NCBI GenBank assembly: GCA_902729315.2
Contig: LR746269.1
Span: 3,041,001 to 3,105,000, forward strand
Direction of reading: 5' to 3'
Source of the DNA: Spirodela intermedia
Taxonomy: Eukaryota; Streptophyta; Magnoliopsida; Alismatales; Araceae
DNA length: 64,000 bases
The position numbers and the translations under genes were made by a program. A model generated the notes under the pieces. That model ran no database searches. It saw nothing but the letters and a program-made list of their open reading frames with translations, and was not told the DNA's origin. This document shows, piece after piece, positions 1 through 11,275 of this stretch (its first letter is position 1; each line of letters starts with the position of its first letter).

Positions 1-1061
1 CGTCGTGAGGTGTCCACGGCTTTGAAGGCTCTCATTGGACAAGGATGACATGGGCAATCTCTAGATCTCCTTGCGAAGTCTAGAGATCAATGAAATGGGT
101 CATTGAATCGTCTCCGACAACTGTCACTTGGCAGAGTAGAAAAATGACAACTTTGTGGCTCTTCGACGGTTGTCACTTGACGAAGAGGAGCTGGATGGAG
201 GTAGGGCACGTGTTAGGGAGCTTCATCCTCAGGTTCGCGCAGCAAGATAAGACTCTTCATCGCATTTAGTACGATCTCCAAAGGTGGCGACTCATCTCCC
301 GACGATTGTCCTCTTCTTGATAATGACTTGTTCGTCGATCAATCGAAGATGCTTTACTCAATGGATTTGCGATCCTTTTATCACAAATCATTCAACAATT
401 TTAGTAACAATACTCCACAAATCACGTTGATGAGATTTTTGCCGATGATCTAGTGAAAAAATGGTTGCTTAATCTTGCATTGGTGATTTGCAGGAAAGTT
501 GTGATAATCAGATAAAAAAAAATAAGTTTTGGCTTTGGGAGGATTCAAATCCTTGCCGGTTACCCGCCCTCTCTAGGGAAGGTGACGTGGGTTTAGTCCC
601 ACATTGGTTGTGCGCCGACATTTCTGGTGAATATAAAGTAATATTACATTTTCGATCAAGTCCCTTTCTCATGCGTGTATGACCACTCCTTGCCTCACAA
701 TCGGCTAGCCACCAGTGACGTGGAAGGGAAGTGGCGCACACATGCCCCCATCAGTTCAAGCCACTCGAGCCCCTACTCGTAGCTCCTGCCCGACTATACT
801 TCCGACCCACTTGTAGGGCCCAACTGGCTAGCAGGCCCTCCTCATTTTGTCTTATTTTTATTTTAATTTCTTTTCCTTCATTTATCTCAAGAGTAAGACT
901 CTAAAAATCATATAAAATCACATAATTACTTAAAAATTCATGTTAATCAACTGAAAATTACTTTTCATACTTTAACACAAAATATAAGACTAATTATCAT
1001 GAGTTAAGGTTAAAACTATATTATTTAATAATTATTAACTCATGATAATGAAGACTTATCA
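1..1061 (-). repeat. 3' LTR of the Gypsy-type element (partial)
   Basis: This segment matches the second LTR from about 5852 onward: the shared stretch beginning CGTCGTG..GTGTCCACG lies at window position 1 and near 5852. It ends in CTTATCA, the complement of the LTR start TGATAAG. About 570 bp of this LTR should lie to the left of the window. The rows around 540-700 contain the block GGTTTAGTCCCACATTGG, which recurs in the other copies. Confidence 0.85.
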
Positions 1062-1074
1062 CACCCCCCAACTT
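1062..1074 (-). other. Polypurine tract of the Gypsy-type element
   Basis: On the minus strand the bases directly before the 3' LTR read AAGTTGGGGGGTG and are followed immediately by TGATAAG. A purine run abutting the LTR start is the expected plus-strand primer site and fixes the element's orientation. Confidence 0.75.
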
Positions 1075-1466
1075 AAATCATTGCTAGTCCGTTAGTAATA
1101 GAATTATAAAAATAAAAAATTACAAATCTCAAACATCATATTTCAATACATAAAAAAAACACAATTAGAAATGATGTACTTTTAGACATTTTGGACTCTT
1201 ATATCAAGTATTTGAGAATGATGTCAAGCACTTAAATATTTAAGTACTCCTTGGAATAATAATCTAAACTCCACTTCTTCTATTCACATCTTTATCACTT
1301 CTTCACTCATAGATATATTTACAAGATGTTCTAATTATTAATACTCATCTAAGAATAATATTGATCCTACATTTTCTTCTTTCTATAACTTGATTTTTTA
1401 AGTTTACATTATATTTCTTCCTTCTTTTTTTATATAGTAGATAAGTAGCTTTTCCTATAGATAAAT

Positions 1467-1645
1467 TTCAACAATGAGAATTATGTCTCACACCCTCCAT
1501 GTGTATTCTTCATTTTCAGGATTTTCACTTTATCCACTTATTTTGTAGCAAGTGTTTTTTTTATACATAATTTTCGACAATGAGAATGATGTCTCACACC
1601 CTCCATGTATACTTTTCATTCCTAGATTTTTCACATTGCTCTATC
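1467..1645. repeat. Two-copy direct repeat, period about 105 bp, inside the Gypsy element
   Basis: A block around ATGTCTCACACCCTCCATGT occurs near 1485 and again near 1590, with similar flanks (TTTCAACAATGAGAAT and TTTCGACAATGAGAAT). It lies in the internal region just after the 3' LTR. Untranslated spacer duplications like this are common in non-autonomous elements. No coding function is visible. Confidence 0.6.
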
Positions 1646-2987
1646 TTTTTTTTCAAAATAAGTGATTTCTCCTCACAAGTCCTATAGAGCAAGGTGCAAA
1701 AATCTCTATTAAACTCAAATGATCAATCAAATTTTCACATCAAGTAAATACTATCCATCAAGATCATGAAGTGAAAATCTGTAAAATCAAATCCATATTA
1801 TTTATCCTATATCCAAGGAGTATTCCAACATTTCATACTACTAGATTATTCTTTTGACTCAATAATCATCTTCTTAGTATCTTTTGGTATCAATCAATCT
1901 AATTGATTTAACTTTTCATGTATGCAATATGATGTAAGAAATTTGTAAATTAGATAGTTCTGACAATTCCATTTTTAGTAACAATAAATTTGTCAAAAAT
2001 AAATAAAAACTTTCTCTATAGCTGTAATTTTGAATTTTAGTAATATATGTCTAAGAGATTGAAATGTGAGAAAAAGGTCTCTAGAATTTCGAATTTTTGG
2101 CTATTTTTTGTCTACTATTTTTGACAGCCTATTGTTTATGACAGAAAACCAAAAAATAGATGTTGTAGTTTTTCTAAATTTCTTTATTTATATTTTTTTT
2201 AGTCGTTATTCTAAGTGAGTATGAAAAAATAAAATACAAACACATGTTCTTCATTGTCCTACAACATAAATTAGTAATGAATACTTCACCCTCCAACTTA
2301 AAAATGACATTGTCCTCAATGACACAGAAAATCGAAACAGAATATGCAGAAAATATAATTTTTAAGTGAAGCATGCATATGTGTAAAGTTAAGTATTAAA
2401 AATATTATCATAAATGATAAAACTCAAAAAGACATCACCTCAACCTCATTTTTAATTTTCCACTTTGTCTTACACTCCTCTTGCACTTTTCTGAAAAAAA
2501 GAAATACAGAAACAAGTACTGCGAAATTCTAAGAAAAACAAAGCTTAAAAAAAATCAAACAGAATGAATTTAATGTCTTCAGTTGGACAGCTCTTAGATC
2601 ATATAAGATGATGTATGGCCATCAAAATATATTTGTATCCCAAGGTAAGTTTTATGATATTTTTTTTCAGATTTAGCATAAATTCATATACTTGATATAT
2701 ATACCTTGACATACTTTCAGCCAAAACAAAAGGAAAATTAACAAAATTTTCCCAATAATAATATTTTCATTTTGAAAAGAATATTTTCTCATTTCTATCT
2801 TGTTTTGTAAAGCTCTCATTCATTAATAAATACTTTCTATTAATAGACCATAAAATGTGATTAGGCTATATAATTTTCAAATTAGCTCTTACTCAATCTA
2901 GAATTTTTTCATCTAAATTGATATCTCTAATTCTTCCACTCACCCATTTCTAAATGTGTTTTTTTATCTGCATAATCTTTCCCTTCT

Positions 2988-5070
2988 CTATTTTATCTTC
3001 CATACATATTTGTTCAATTTGCGAAGAGTGAAACATTTCAAGCTTAGAAATAATTCTAATGGGCTGTGGGTTTGAAGGATGGAAGGATTGTCTTCTTTAA
3101 TCTCAGATCTAATGAATTTAGTAAAATTTAAATATTTTTCTCCAAAATTATCTCTATATTCATATTCATTATTTTCGTTTCTCCCCATTAGTTGAATCAA
3201 CTCTTTTTCTAACTTTTCGTTTCTCAACTCATCAAATTCTTCATCTTTCCAAGAACTATCTTTTAATTTCAATATATGATATATATCATCATTCTCACTA
3301 TCAACATCCATGGCTGTAAAATTATGATTAAATTTATTAATTTCGTCTCCTACATTTCTCAAAACAATTGATTTTTCCTCACTTGAAATATATTTTTCTT
3401 CATTTTTGTCCTTACTCCCTTCTACTAAAATTTGGATGATTTTTTCATAATCAGTTGTTGTTTCTTCATCTAAGGACTCTTTCTCCTCATCATCCTCACT
3501 ATATTCATTCATCAATTGTGAGTAATAAATGATTTTATATAAATTTTCTGCTACTATATTTTCGGTCTTAATATTCTCATTTACTTCTAATGGATCATTG
3601 ATTTCTTCTAATAATTAGAAATAAGGATTAGGTAAAATATTCTCACTCAATGTATTCACTGTCCTAACATTTTCATTTCATGGGTTTTTTTCTAAATTTA
3701 TCCAGCTAGACTCTCCTTGCTGAAATCCTACTATTGGGCAGTTCCCTAGATTTTCTATAGGTTGACTAGGTAGCTGTCCCTCTTCTCTCTTATTCCCAAG
3801 GGACTATAATTTATTTCTGGTGTAGCATCATTTGATTCATAATTTTTTCATCATTTGACTCATTTGCTACATCATTTCCATAGTATTAGGTTGAGTTTGA
3901 GAGGACTGATTTTTTTGAAATCTATTTTCCTATTTTGAACGAAAGTAAAAATTTGAATTGGATTTAAGTGCTTCTATATTTTCAATACTATTTGAGTTTC
4001 TCCACGAAGAATATTTCCCCAATTAGGATTATAAGAATTAAAAAAATATTCTCTATTTTTATTAAAATCGTGGGATACCTACACTTATTCTTGTATAGGA
4101 TGATATTGAAATTTGAAATGATCATTTTCACTATACATAAGATATGTACTATTTGAATTAAATTGAGGGTTAAGAGGCTTTCTAATATTGTCAATAAGTA
4201 AATCAAAATTTTCTAATCTTTGATTAATCTAATTAACCTCATTTCTAAATTTAAAATCATCATCATGATATAATTCATGAATTCCTCTCTTCTTATCTTT
4301 GTCATATAATTCAAAAGAGGCTTGATCTCTAGAATTTTCACTTAAGTTTTCATAAAGATTGTAAATCTCATCAAGGGTTTTCTCCATAAAAGCTCCTCCA
4401 CATATAGAATCAACCATATTTCTATGTTGTTATAATAATCCAATATAAAAATTTTTATTGAGCTGCCACTTGGGTATAGCATGATGAGGACACATTCTAA
4501 GTAAATTTTTAAATTTTTCCTATGTCTCATGCAAAGTTTCTCTTGGTCTTTGATAAAAAATTTATATATATTTTTTCATATTTTGAGTTTTTTCTAAGAG
4601 ATAAAATTTTTGAAGAAAGGCATATTCTATGTATTTTCAGCTAGTTAATTCTCTATTTAATGTGGTTAGCCAATGGCTAGCTTTGTCCCTAAGTGTATGA
4701 GGAAATAATTTTATCTTAATAATTTTTGATGTAACTTGAGAGAGATTAACTAAATCACAGACCATATGAATTTTTCTAAGTACTAATGAGGTTCCTCTAA
4801 AGGCAATCCATGAAAATTAGGGAGCATTTGAAAAATTCCTAGATTTATTTCGAATTTAACAATGGGTACTAATAGGACTCTAATATTGGATGCTCTTTGA
4901 AATGAATAAGGGATATAATAATTTTTTATAGTCATAGGATTGCTCTCAACTTGACTTATATTTCCTTTAAGATCCATCAAAATTAATTTTTCTTTTGGAT
5001 TTTTAGTTTTGAATGAAATAGTCAAAGGATTTTCTAGCCTTAGATGCAAGGATCTTCTACAATGCATAAA
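2988..5070 (-). pseudogene. Degenerate Gypsy gag region
   Basis: Minus-strand frames from about 5067 down to 2988 read as a broken gag polyprotein. The N-terminal part (4783-5067) contains YYIPYSFQRASNI and GIFQMLPNFHGLPLEEP, which resemble the capsid start of plant Gypsy gag. Farther on, 4229-4417 contains SICGGAFMEKTLDEIYNL, resembling the conserved capsid C-terminus. Between them the frame is broken by several stops and shifts. The last piece (2988-3515) is a strongly acidic 175-codon frame of unknown role that could be the gag tail. No zinc knuckle and no pol motif follows. The assignment rests on motif memory, not on an alignment. Confidence 0.65.
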
Positions 5071-5260
5071 AAAATCAATAAATTCGAGGGAAAAGTTTAG
5101 TAATTGTAACCCTCCTTCAGTATGCTCTAGTCCTTGTCTTGCTTCTCTTCGTTCCCTTTTTTAAAAAAAAAATCAACAAAAAGAAAATAAAACAAGAGTT
5201 AAATTTTTTTTGTGTACTTTAAAAGAAAAATAGAAAAATACTAAATATTATGTAATACAT

Positions 5261-5277
5261 CCCCAAAAATGATGCCA
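5261..5277 (-). other. Primer binding site, decayed tRNA-Asp type
   Basis: On the minus strand, five bases after the 5' LTR end, the sequence reads TGGCATCATTTTTGGGG. The PBS common in plant Athila/Tat elements is TGGCGCCGTTGCCGGGG. Most differences are C-to-T or G-to-A changes, as expected from decay of methylated cytosines. Confidence 0.7.
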
Positions 5278-5282
5278 AAATT

Positions 5283-6882
5283 TGATATGACTCAGTTGTT
5301 GTATAGTAAATCATGCAAATTTAAAATTTATAAAACTAGAAGATATGATTTTTCAGATATTTAGAAGTATTTCTAAACAAATATATCAATTCTAATTCAA
5401 TAAAACTTCCAAAAAATAGCGATAATTTTCCAGGTCGATCATGGGGATGTAATATAATATTTGGTAATTATTTAGAATTATCTTCAAAGAATATTATTTT
5501 TTATGAATTTTATACTAAGAAATAAAAAGGAAATATATTTAAAATTCACAAAAAAGAGAAATAAGGGTACAGACGTTAGAATAATGTCAATGCCTAGCGA
5601 ACACGAATCGGGTGGAAATAGAGTTCCACTCAACAATTTTTACATAAGCAATTACATACGGTTTAATTGATCAAATTAAGATCTAGAAAAGTCGAAAGAA
5701 TTGTAAGTGAACGAAGTATATTTTGGTAAATTAAAATCACACAAATTATCATTAAATGAAGTGTAAAGTAAGTTGAAAGAAGAAAAATAGAGTTTCGGCA
5801 TTGCGGTGGCGATGCGTCAGTGATGCATCAAAATCCTGAGCATTCGGGAGGATCGTCGTGTAGTGTCCACGACCTCAAAGGCTCTAATATCTAGATCTCC
5901 TTGCGAAGTCTAGAGATTAATGAAATAGGTCATCGAATTGTCTCTGACGGCTATCACTCGGTGGAGTAGAAAAACAGTGACTTTGTGGCTCTTCGGCGGT
6001 TGTCACCTAACAAAGAGGAGTTGGATGGAAGTAGGGTGTATGTCAAGGAGCTTCATCTTCAAGTCTGTGTAGCAAGAGGAGGCTCTTCATCACATCCAGT
6101 ACACCCTCAGAAGGTGGTGACTCGTCTCTTGACGGATCGTCTTCTTCCCGACGATGGCTTGTTCGTCAATCAATCAGTGATACTTTACTTGATGGATTCA
6201 CAATCCTTTTATCGTGAATCATTCAATAATTTTAGTAACAATGCTCTACAAATCATGTTGATGAGATTTTCATCAATGATCAAGCGATTCTGGTTGCTTA
6301 ATCCTTCACCGAGGATCTATAGGAAAGTCACGATAATCAGATAAAAAAAAATGAGTTTTGGCTCTGGGAGGATTCAAACCCGCATTGGTTGCCTGCCCCT
6401 TTTGGGGAAGGTGATGCAAGTTTAGTTTCACATCGGTTGTGCGCCAACATTTCTAGTGAATATAAAGTAATATTAAATTTTCAATCAAGTCCCTTTCTTG
6501 TGCGTGTATGACCACTCTTTGCCCCACAACCGCCTGGCCACCGGTGATGTGGAAGGGGAGTGGTGGACATGTGCCCCCATCGATTCAAGCTGCTCGAGCC
6601 GCTGCTCGCGGCTCCTACTTGATTGCGCTTCTAACTCGCTTGCGGGGTCAATTGGCTGGCGGGCCCCCCTCATTGTCTTATTTTTATTTTAATTTCTTTT
6701 CCTTCATTTATCTCAAAAGTAAGACTCTAAAAATCATATAAAATCACATAATTACCCAAAAACTAATGTTAATCAACTGAAAACTACTTTCACACTTTAA
6801 CAAAAATATAAGGTTATTAATCATGGGTTAAGGCTAAAACTATATTATTTACTAATTAACTCATGATAATGAAGACTTATCA
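5283..6882 (-). repeat. 5' LTR of the Gypsy-type element (1.6 kb)
   Basis: On the plus strand this copy runs from TGATATGAC to GACTTATCA, so the LTR carries the terminal inverted pair TGATA/TATCA. It matches the left LTR across the GTGTCCACG, TCTAGATCTCC and AATATAAAGTAATATTA blocks. A plus-strand open frame here (5985-6344) is chance coding inside the LTR. Confidence 0.85.
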
Positions 6883-7753
6883 AGATACAACTCGCATCTA
6901 AATTGATTTTTTTTATACGTGTTAACGCTTGTATTTATTGATGATTCTACATGTGTCATCTATTGCTTTCAATTGTAGGTGTTGCTACTTTTACTTTTTA
7001 GTGTCAATTCTTGAATCCATGTCATGTGTCAATATCATTGGTTTGCACTTCAAATGTATAGTTAGAATTTGATGTATGATAATTAAAAGAGTATTAATTG
7101 CTGTGGATTTTATTATATATCACATGAATGGTAAAAATTATGGTTTGGCTAATCAATGTGAAGATTCATAATATTATATCATGATCTCCAATTCAAAATC
7201 TCCTTTATTTATGATTAATCATTTTTACTCATTAATGATTTTAGCTTGATATTGAAACATAATAAATATAAAAAAAATCTTCATAGATGCATGGTTTGTG
7301 CACATTGGCATACTTCACCTTCACTTATTTAGGTAAGAAAATAAATTCAAGATTATGAAGGTAAAATTACATATATGTATATCAATGATAAAAAAAATAG
7401 GAAAGAAATTTGTCACATATTTTGTATCCTTTTGGAAGATGTTAAAAACCCATGTTAGGGAAAAGAATGCAAAAAATTCCTTCCTCTCAATCTTTATTGG
7501 TGCATGCATGCCTTCATTATATTTCATTCTTTTGATTTATGTTGCTCATGCACTAAATTCTCTTTGATCATTTTTTTGATTAAATTCTTCTATTGTTCTT
7601 TGATCCGTAAGTAGTTGTAAGTCATAGTGTGTGTCACTATTTAACATCAATGGGGATTTAACATATTTTGGCTATTATAAGAGTAAGTATATACTTTCTT
7701 GACTCTAAAATAGATGAGTATTAGTTGAATTATTATCATTTAAAATGAATAGT
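6883..7753. other. AT-rich spacer between two LTR insertions
   Basis: I see no gene, RNA or repeat here apart from general AT-richness. The open frames at 7321-7567 overlap on both strands, are low in complexity and match nothing I recognise. The final five bases (ATAGT, 7749-7753) are the left target duplication of the solo LTR that follows. Confidence 0.5.
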
Positions 7754-9495
7754 CGACGTGACTTGGTCGTTATATAGTAAATCACGTAAATTTAAAATTT
7801 ATAAAACTAGAAAATACCAATTTTTAGATATTTAGAAGTATGTCTTAATAAATATATCAATTATAATTTAATAAAACTTACAAAAATAGTGATAATTTTC
7901 CAAGTCAATCACAAAGATATAATATAATATCAAGTAATTTTTCAGAATTTTCTTCAAAGACTATGATTTTTTATGAATTGTATACTAGAAAATAAAAATA
8001 AAATATTTTTAAGATTCATGAAAAAAGAAAATAAGGGTGCAGATGTCAGGATAACATCAGCACCCGACGAATGTGTGGGTTGAAATAGAGTTCCGCCCAA
8101 CGATTTTTACATAAGTAATTACGAATAATTTAATTGATCAAATTAAGATCTGTAAAAGTGAGAAAAATCATAATTGAATGAAGTATATCTTGGTAAATTT
8201 AAATCACACAAATTATCACTAAGTGAAGTAAAAATTAAGTTGAAATCAGTAAAATAGAGTTCCGATATTACGGCGGCGATGTGTCGGCAGTCTACTAGAA
8301 TCTTGAGCATTTGGGAGGATTGTCATGTAGTGTCCACAACTTCGAAGGCTCTCCTTGAATAGGGATGACGTAGGCAATCTCTAGATCATTTTACAAAGTC
8401 TAGAGATTAATGAAATAGGTCATCGAATCATCTACGGCAGCTGTCACCTGGTGAAGTAAAACAATGATGACTTTGTGGCTCTCCGACCGCTGTCACCCGA
8501 TGGAGAGGAACTGAATAGAGGTGGGGTGTGTGTCAGGGAGCTTCATCCTCAAGTCTGCGCAGCAAAAGAAAGCTCTTCATCACATCTGGCATGCTCTCAA
8601 GAGGTGATGACTCATCTCTTGGAAGATCGTCCTCTTCTTGATGACAGCTTGTTTGTCAATCAATCAGAGATGATTTACTTGATAGATTTGTGATCTTTTT
8701 ATCGTGAATCATTCAAAAATTTTAGTAACAATGCTTTACAAATTATGTTGATAAGATTTTTGCCGATGATCTAATGATTCTTCAACTTAAACTATCATTA
8801 ATGGTCTATAGGAAAGTTGTAATAATCAAATAAAAATATAAGTTTTGACTCTAGGAGGTTTCGAATCTATGCTTGTTGTCTGCCTACATACGAGATATTG
8901 AAATAAATATTCTAATATCCTTATCAAGTGACGTTATCATAATATATCTCTATTATAAATAAAGGGTATTTTAGGTATTAAAATTTTCAAACCTTTTTAG
9001 GTGAAGGTGTGATATGGGTTTAGTCCCACATCACTTGTGTACCAAAGTTTTGGGTGAATATATAGTAATATTACATTTACAAGCAATGAGTCATTTTCTC
9101 TCACGTGTACGACCACTCCTTGCCCCACAATTAATTGACCACTAGTGACGTGGAAGGAGAGTGATGCACACATGTCCCCATTGGTCCTAGTCACTCAAGC
9201 CCCTACTCACAACTCCTCTCCGACTACACTTTCAACCTACTTATAGGCCAAGTTGGCCGGCGGGTCTCTCCCCCCCCTCATTTTGCTATATATATATTTT
9301 TTCATTTATCTCAAAAATTAGATTATAAAAATTATATAAATTTATAAAAAAATCACATAATTAGCTAAAAATTTACATTAATCAATTGAAAACCACTTTT
9401 CACACTTTAACATAAATATAAGCCTATTTATCATGAGTTAAGGTTAAAAATATATTATTTATTAATTATTAACTCATGATAATAAAAACTTATCA
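7754..9495 (-). mobile_element. Solo LTR of the same Gypsy-type family, with 5-bp target site duplication
   Basis: This 1742-bp copy aligns end to end with the LTR at 5283-6882. Its first base has changed (CGACGTGAC against TGATATGAC), and it ends ACTTATCA. It is flanked by ATAGT at 7749-7753 and again at 9496-9500, a perfect 5-bp target duplication. No internal sequence, PBS or polypurine tract accompanies it, which is the signature of unequal recombination between two LTRs. Its orientation is taken from the family. It carries about 105 bp near 8885-8990 that the other copy lacks. Confidence 0.85.
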
Positions 9496-11021
9496 ATAGT
9501 TTATAGTTTGCTTTTTCTCTTCCAAAGGGTCTTCCAAAGGGTCAATATTATATGCCTTATTGTTTATGATTTCGACTCATCAATTGTCACTAGGTTTTTG
9601 ACTTTGGGTGGACATATCATTAGTTTGTGAACCCAATACATCAACATTAGAAGTCCTAATAGAATTTGAGATATAAAGAAACTTATATAATGCATGGGAA
9701 AACTAAACGAGTTCATAGGAATAGTTAGAAGGTTAGTATCCTCCTTTAAATTTGAATGTGCTACTTGGAGAGAGGAGGGGGGACTGAGTTTAAAGATTAT
9801 TTATTTATAAATAACATATAAAAATAAAATAAAATAATTATCCAAAATATGTTTCACAACAATAACATGAGAATCAAGATGTAAGTCATCATTTCTAATT
9901 TTCTTTTCCATGTAAATATGTTTTTGGGCATAATATAAAGAAAAGAGATGTTAGAAAATACATAAATATGAAGAAAAATTAAATTAGGTGAAGGGTGAGT
10001 TTTATAGGGAAAATAAGAGGAGATAGAAAAACTATGTTGACTCACAAAAGTTCATGTAGATTTACTTGAAGAGTGAGAAAATGTGTAGATTCATAGAAGG
10101 TAGGTCGAGCCATTCAAGTCTTGAGAGAGAATGTGTGTTGCATTAGAAAAGTCAGACTAAATCTCTAGGTAGAGAAAATTTGATTTGCAATAAGAAACCT
10201 AACGTGTATGACATGGTAGAGGAATTAACATAGAAAAATATTTCTAGCAAGGGACACATGCCTTGGTAAGTTTGAAAATCAAAGATATACTATAAAATCA
10301 TGCAAAGTTCAACAACTTGACCACATTGTCTAGCAACAAGTTGACCAACATGTCAACTTATGCAATTTTTGATTGATGAAATCTCAAAGACTAGAATTCC
10401 AATAGTCAAGATAGCTTGAATTGAAGAATTTTCAAATATCACTTCAATGATTAGTCATTTCTTCTTACAAGTTTGAAAATTTTCTGCAAGTTTTTGTTGC
10501 TAAATGTTCCTCATGAACAAAAATTATTCATATCATAAAAAGGCTATCATCGCATCATTGACACTAAATGATAAAATATACAAACATAATCTCACCAATG
10601 AAGACACCATGGTAGGGTGTTTGTAAAAAATATAGGAAGATAAACTAGAGCCTTGTTGTCTAGCATAAGTTGATAGAATGAAATTTATCGAGTTTGCTAA
10701 TTGTGTGAAATTTTGTATTTTTCAGGGAAATACTTAAAACAAAAAGTAAGAACCTTTAGAAAGTTGAAGTAGGTTATGTAAAAGTTGAGCTATTTTAAAT
10801 TGTGGTGTTTCTCATATGCAAAACTTTAGTTATGTTAGTATGTCTATCTAAATCAATGTGTCAACCCAACCCTTTGTTTTTTATCCGCCTTTCCTGGTAG
10901 ACAATTTTACTTGGGAACTAACAAGGTGATTTGTCAATTATGGGTCATGATTATTTCCGTAATGCTCTCTTGATTGTGCAACACCCAATGCCCTCAATTA
11001 TTTGAGAGGTGTTTGATTATT
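9496..11021. other. AT-rich intergenic DNA, no gene recognised
   Basis: After the solo LTR's target duplication the sequence is AT-rich with dense stops in all frames. The only open frame listed by length (9854-10045, minus) is hydrophobic low-complexity translation without a recognisable domain. I see no RNA gene or clear repeat. Confidence 0.45.
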
Positions 11022-11275
11022 TTCTGTCATTAAGAAAATTCAGCAAATTTAAAATTTATAAATTCTAGAAAATATGCTGATTTTATAAATAATTAATTTT
11101 ATATGGGCTTTCTAGGTTGATCACAGGGAAGATGAAAAATTAGCTAATTATATATATATAATTTCTAGTTAATACATCAAAAATTGAAATTATGTAATTA
11201 TGAAAATTATTTAAAATTTTAAATATATGTATTAATTTGGGGTTAATGATATCGACAGACATTGCTTGTGAAGAG
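11022..11275. repeat. Weak, diverged match to the first part of the Gypsy LTR
   Basis: The words GCAAATTTAAAATTTATA, CTAGAAAATATG and TTCTAGGTTGATCACAGGG occur in the same order as at the start of the LTR at 5283 and of the fragment at 43936. Similarity fades after about 250 bp. It could be an old relative, or the detached start of the truncated copy at 12840. Confidence 0.35.

Larger units (their letters stand above)
1..6882 (-). mobile_element. Ty3/Gypsy-type LTR retrotransposon with gag remnant and no pol (TR-GAG-like), partial at window start
   Basis: Two copies of one LTR (1-1061, cut by the window edge, and 5283-6882) flank about 4.2 kb of internal DNA. Read on the minus strand, the right copy is the 5' LTR, because a primer-binding-site-like sequence and gag-like reading frames follow it. 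The left copy is the 3' LTR, because a polypurine tract directly precedes it. The internal part holds broken gag fragments and an acidic 175-codon frame, but I see no protease, reverse transcriptase, RNase H or integrase. It is therefore probably a non-autonomous gag-only element or an internally deleted one. The PBS resembles the tRNA-Asp type used by Athila/Tat-like Gypsy elements, with C-to-T and G-to-A type changes. Stops in all gag frames show that it is dead. The outer target duplication cannot be checked because the left end lies outside the window. Confidence 0.8.

Noticed and set aside
508-741. tRNA-like word GGATTCAAATCC and open frames in the LTR
   Set aside because: The T-arm-like word recurs in each LTR copy without a matching acceptor stem or anticodon arm.
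5985-6344. 119-codon plus frame
   Set aside because: Lies wholly in the 5' LTR, and related frames in the other copies (for example 8475-8693) are broken.
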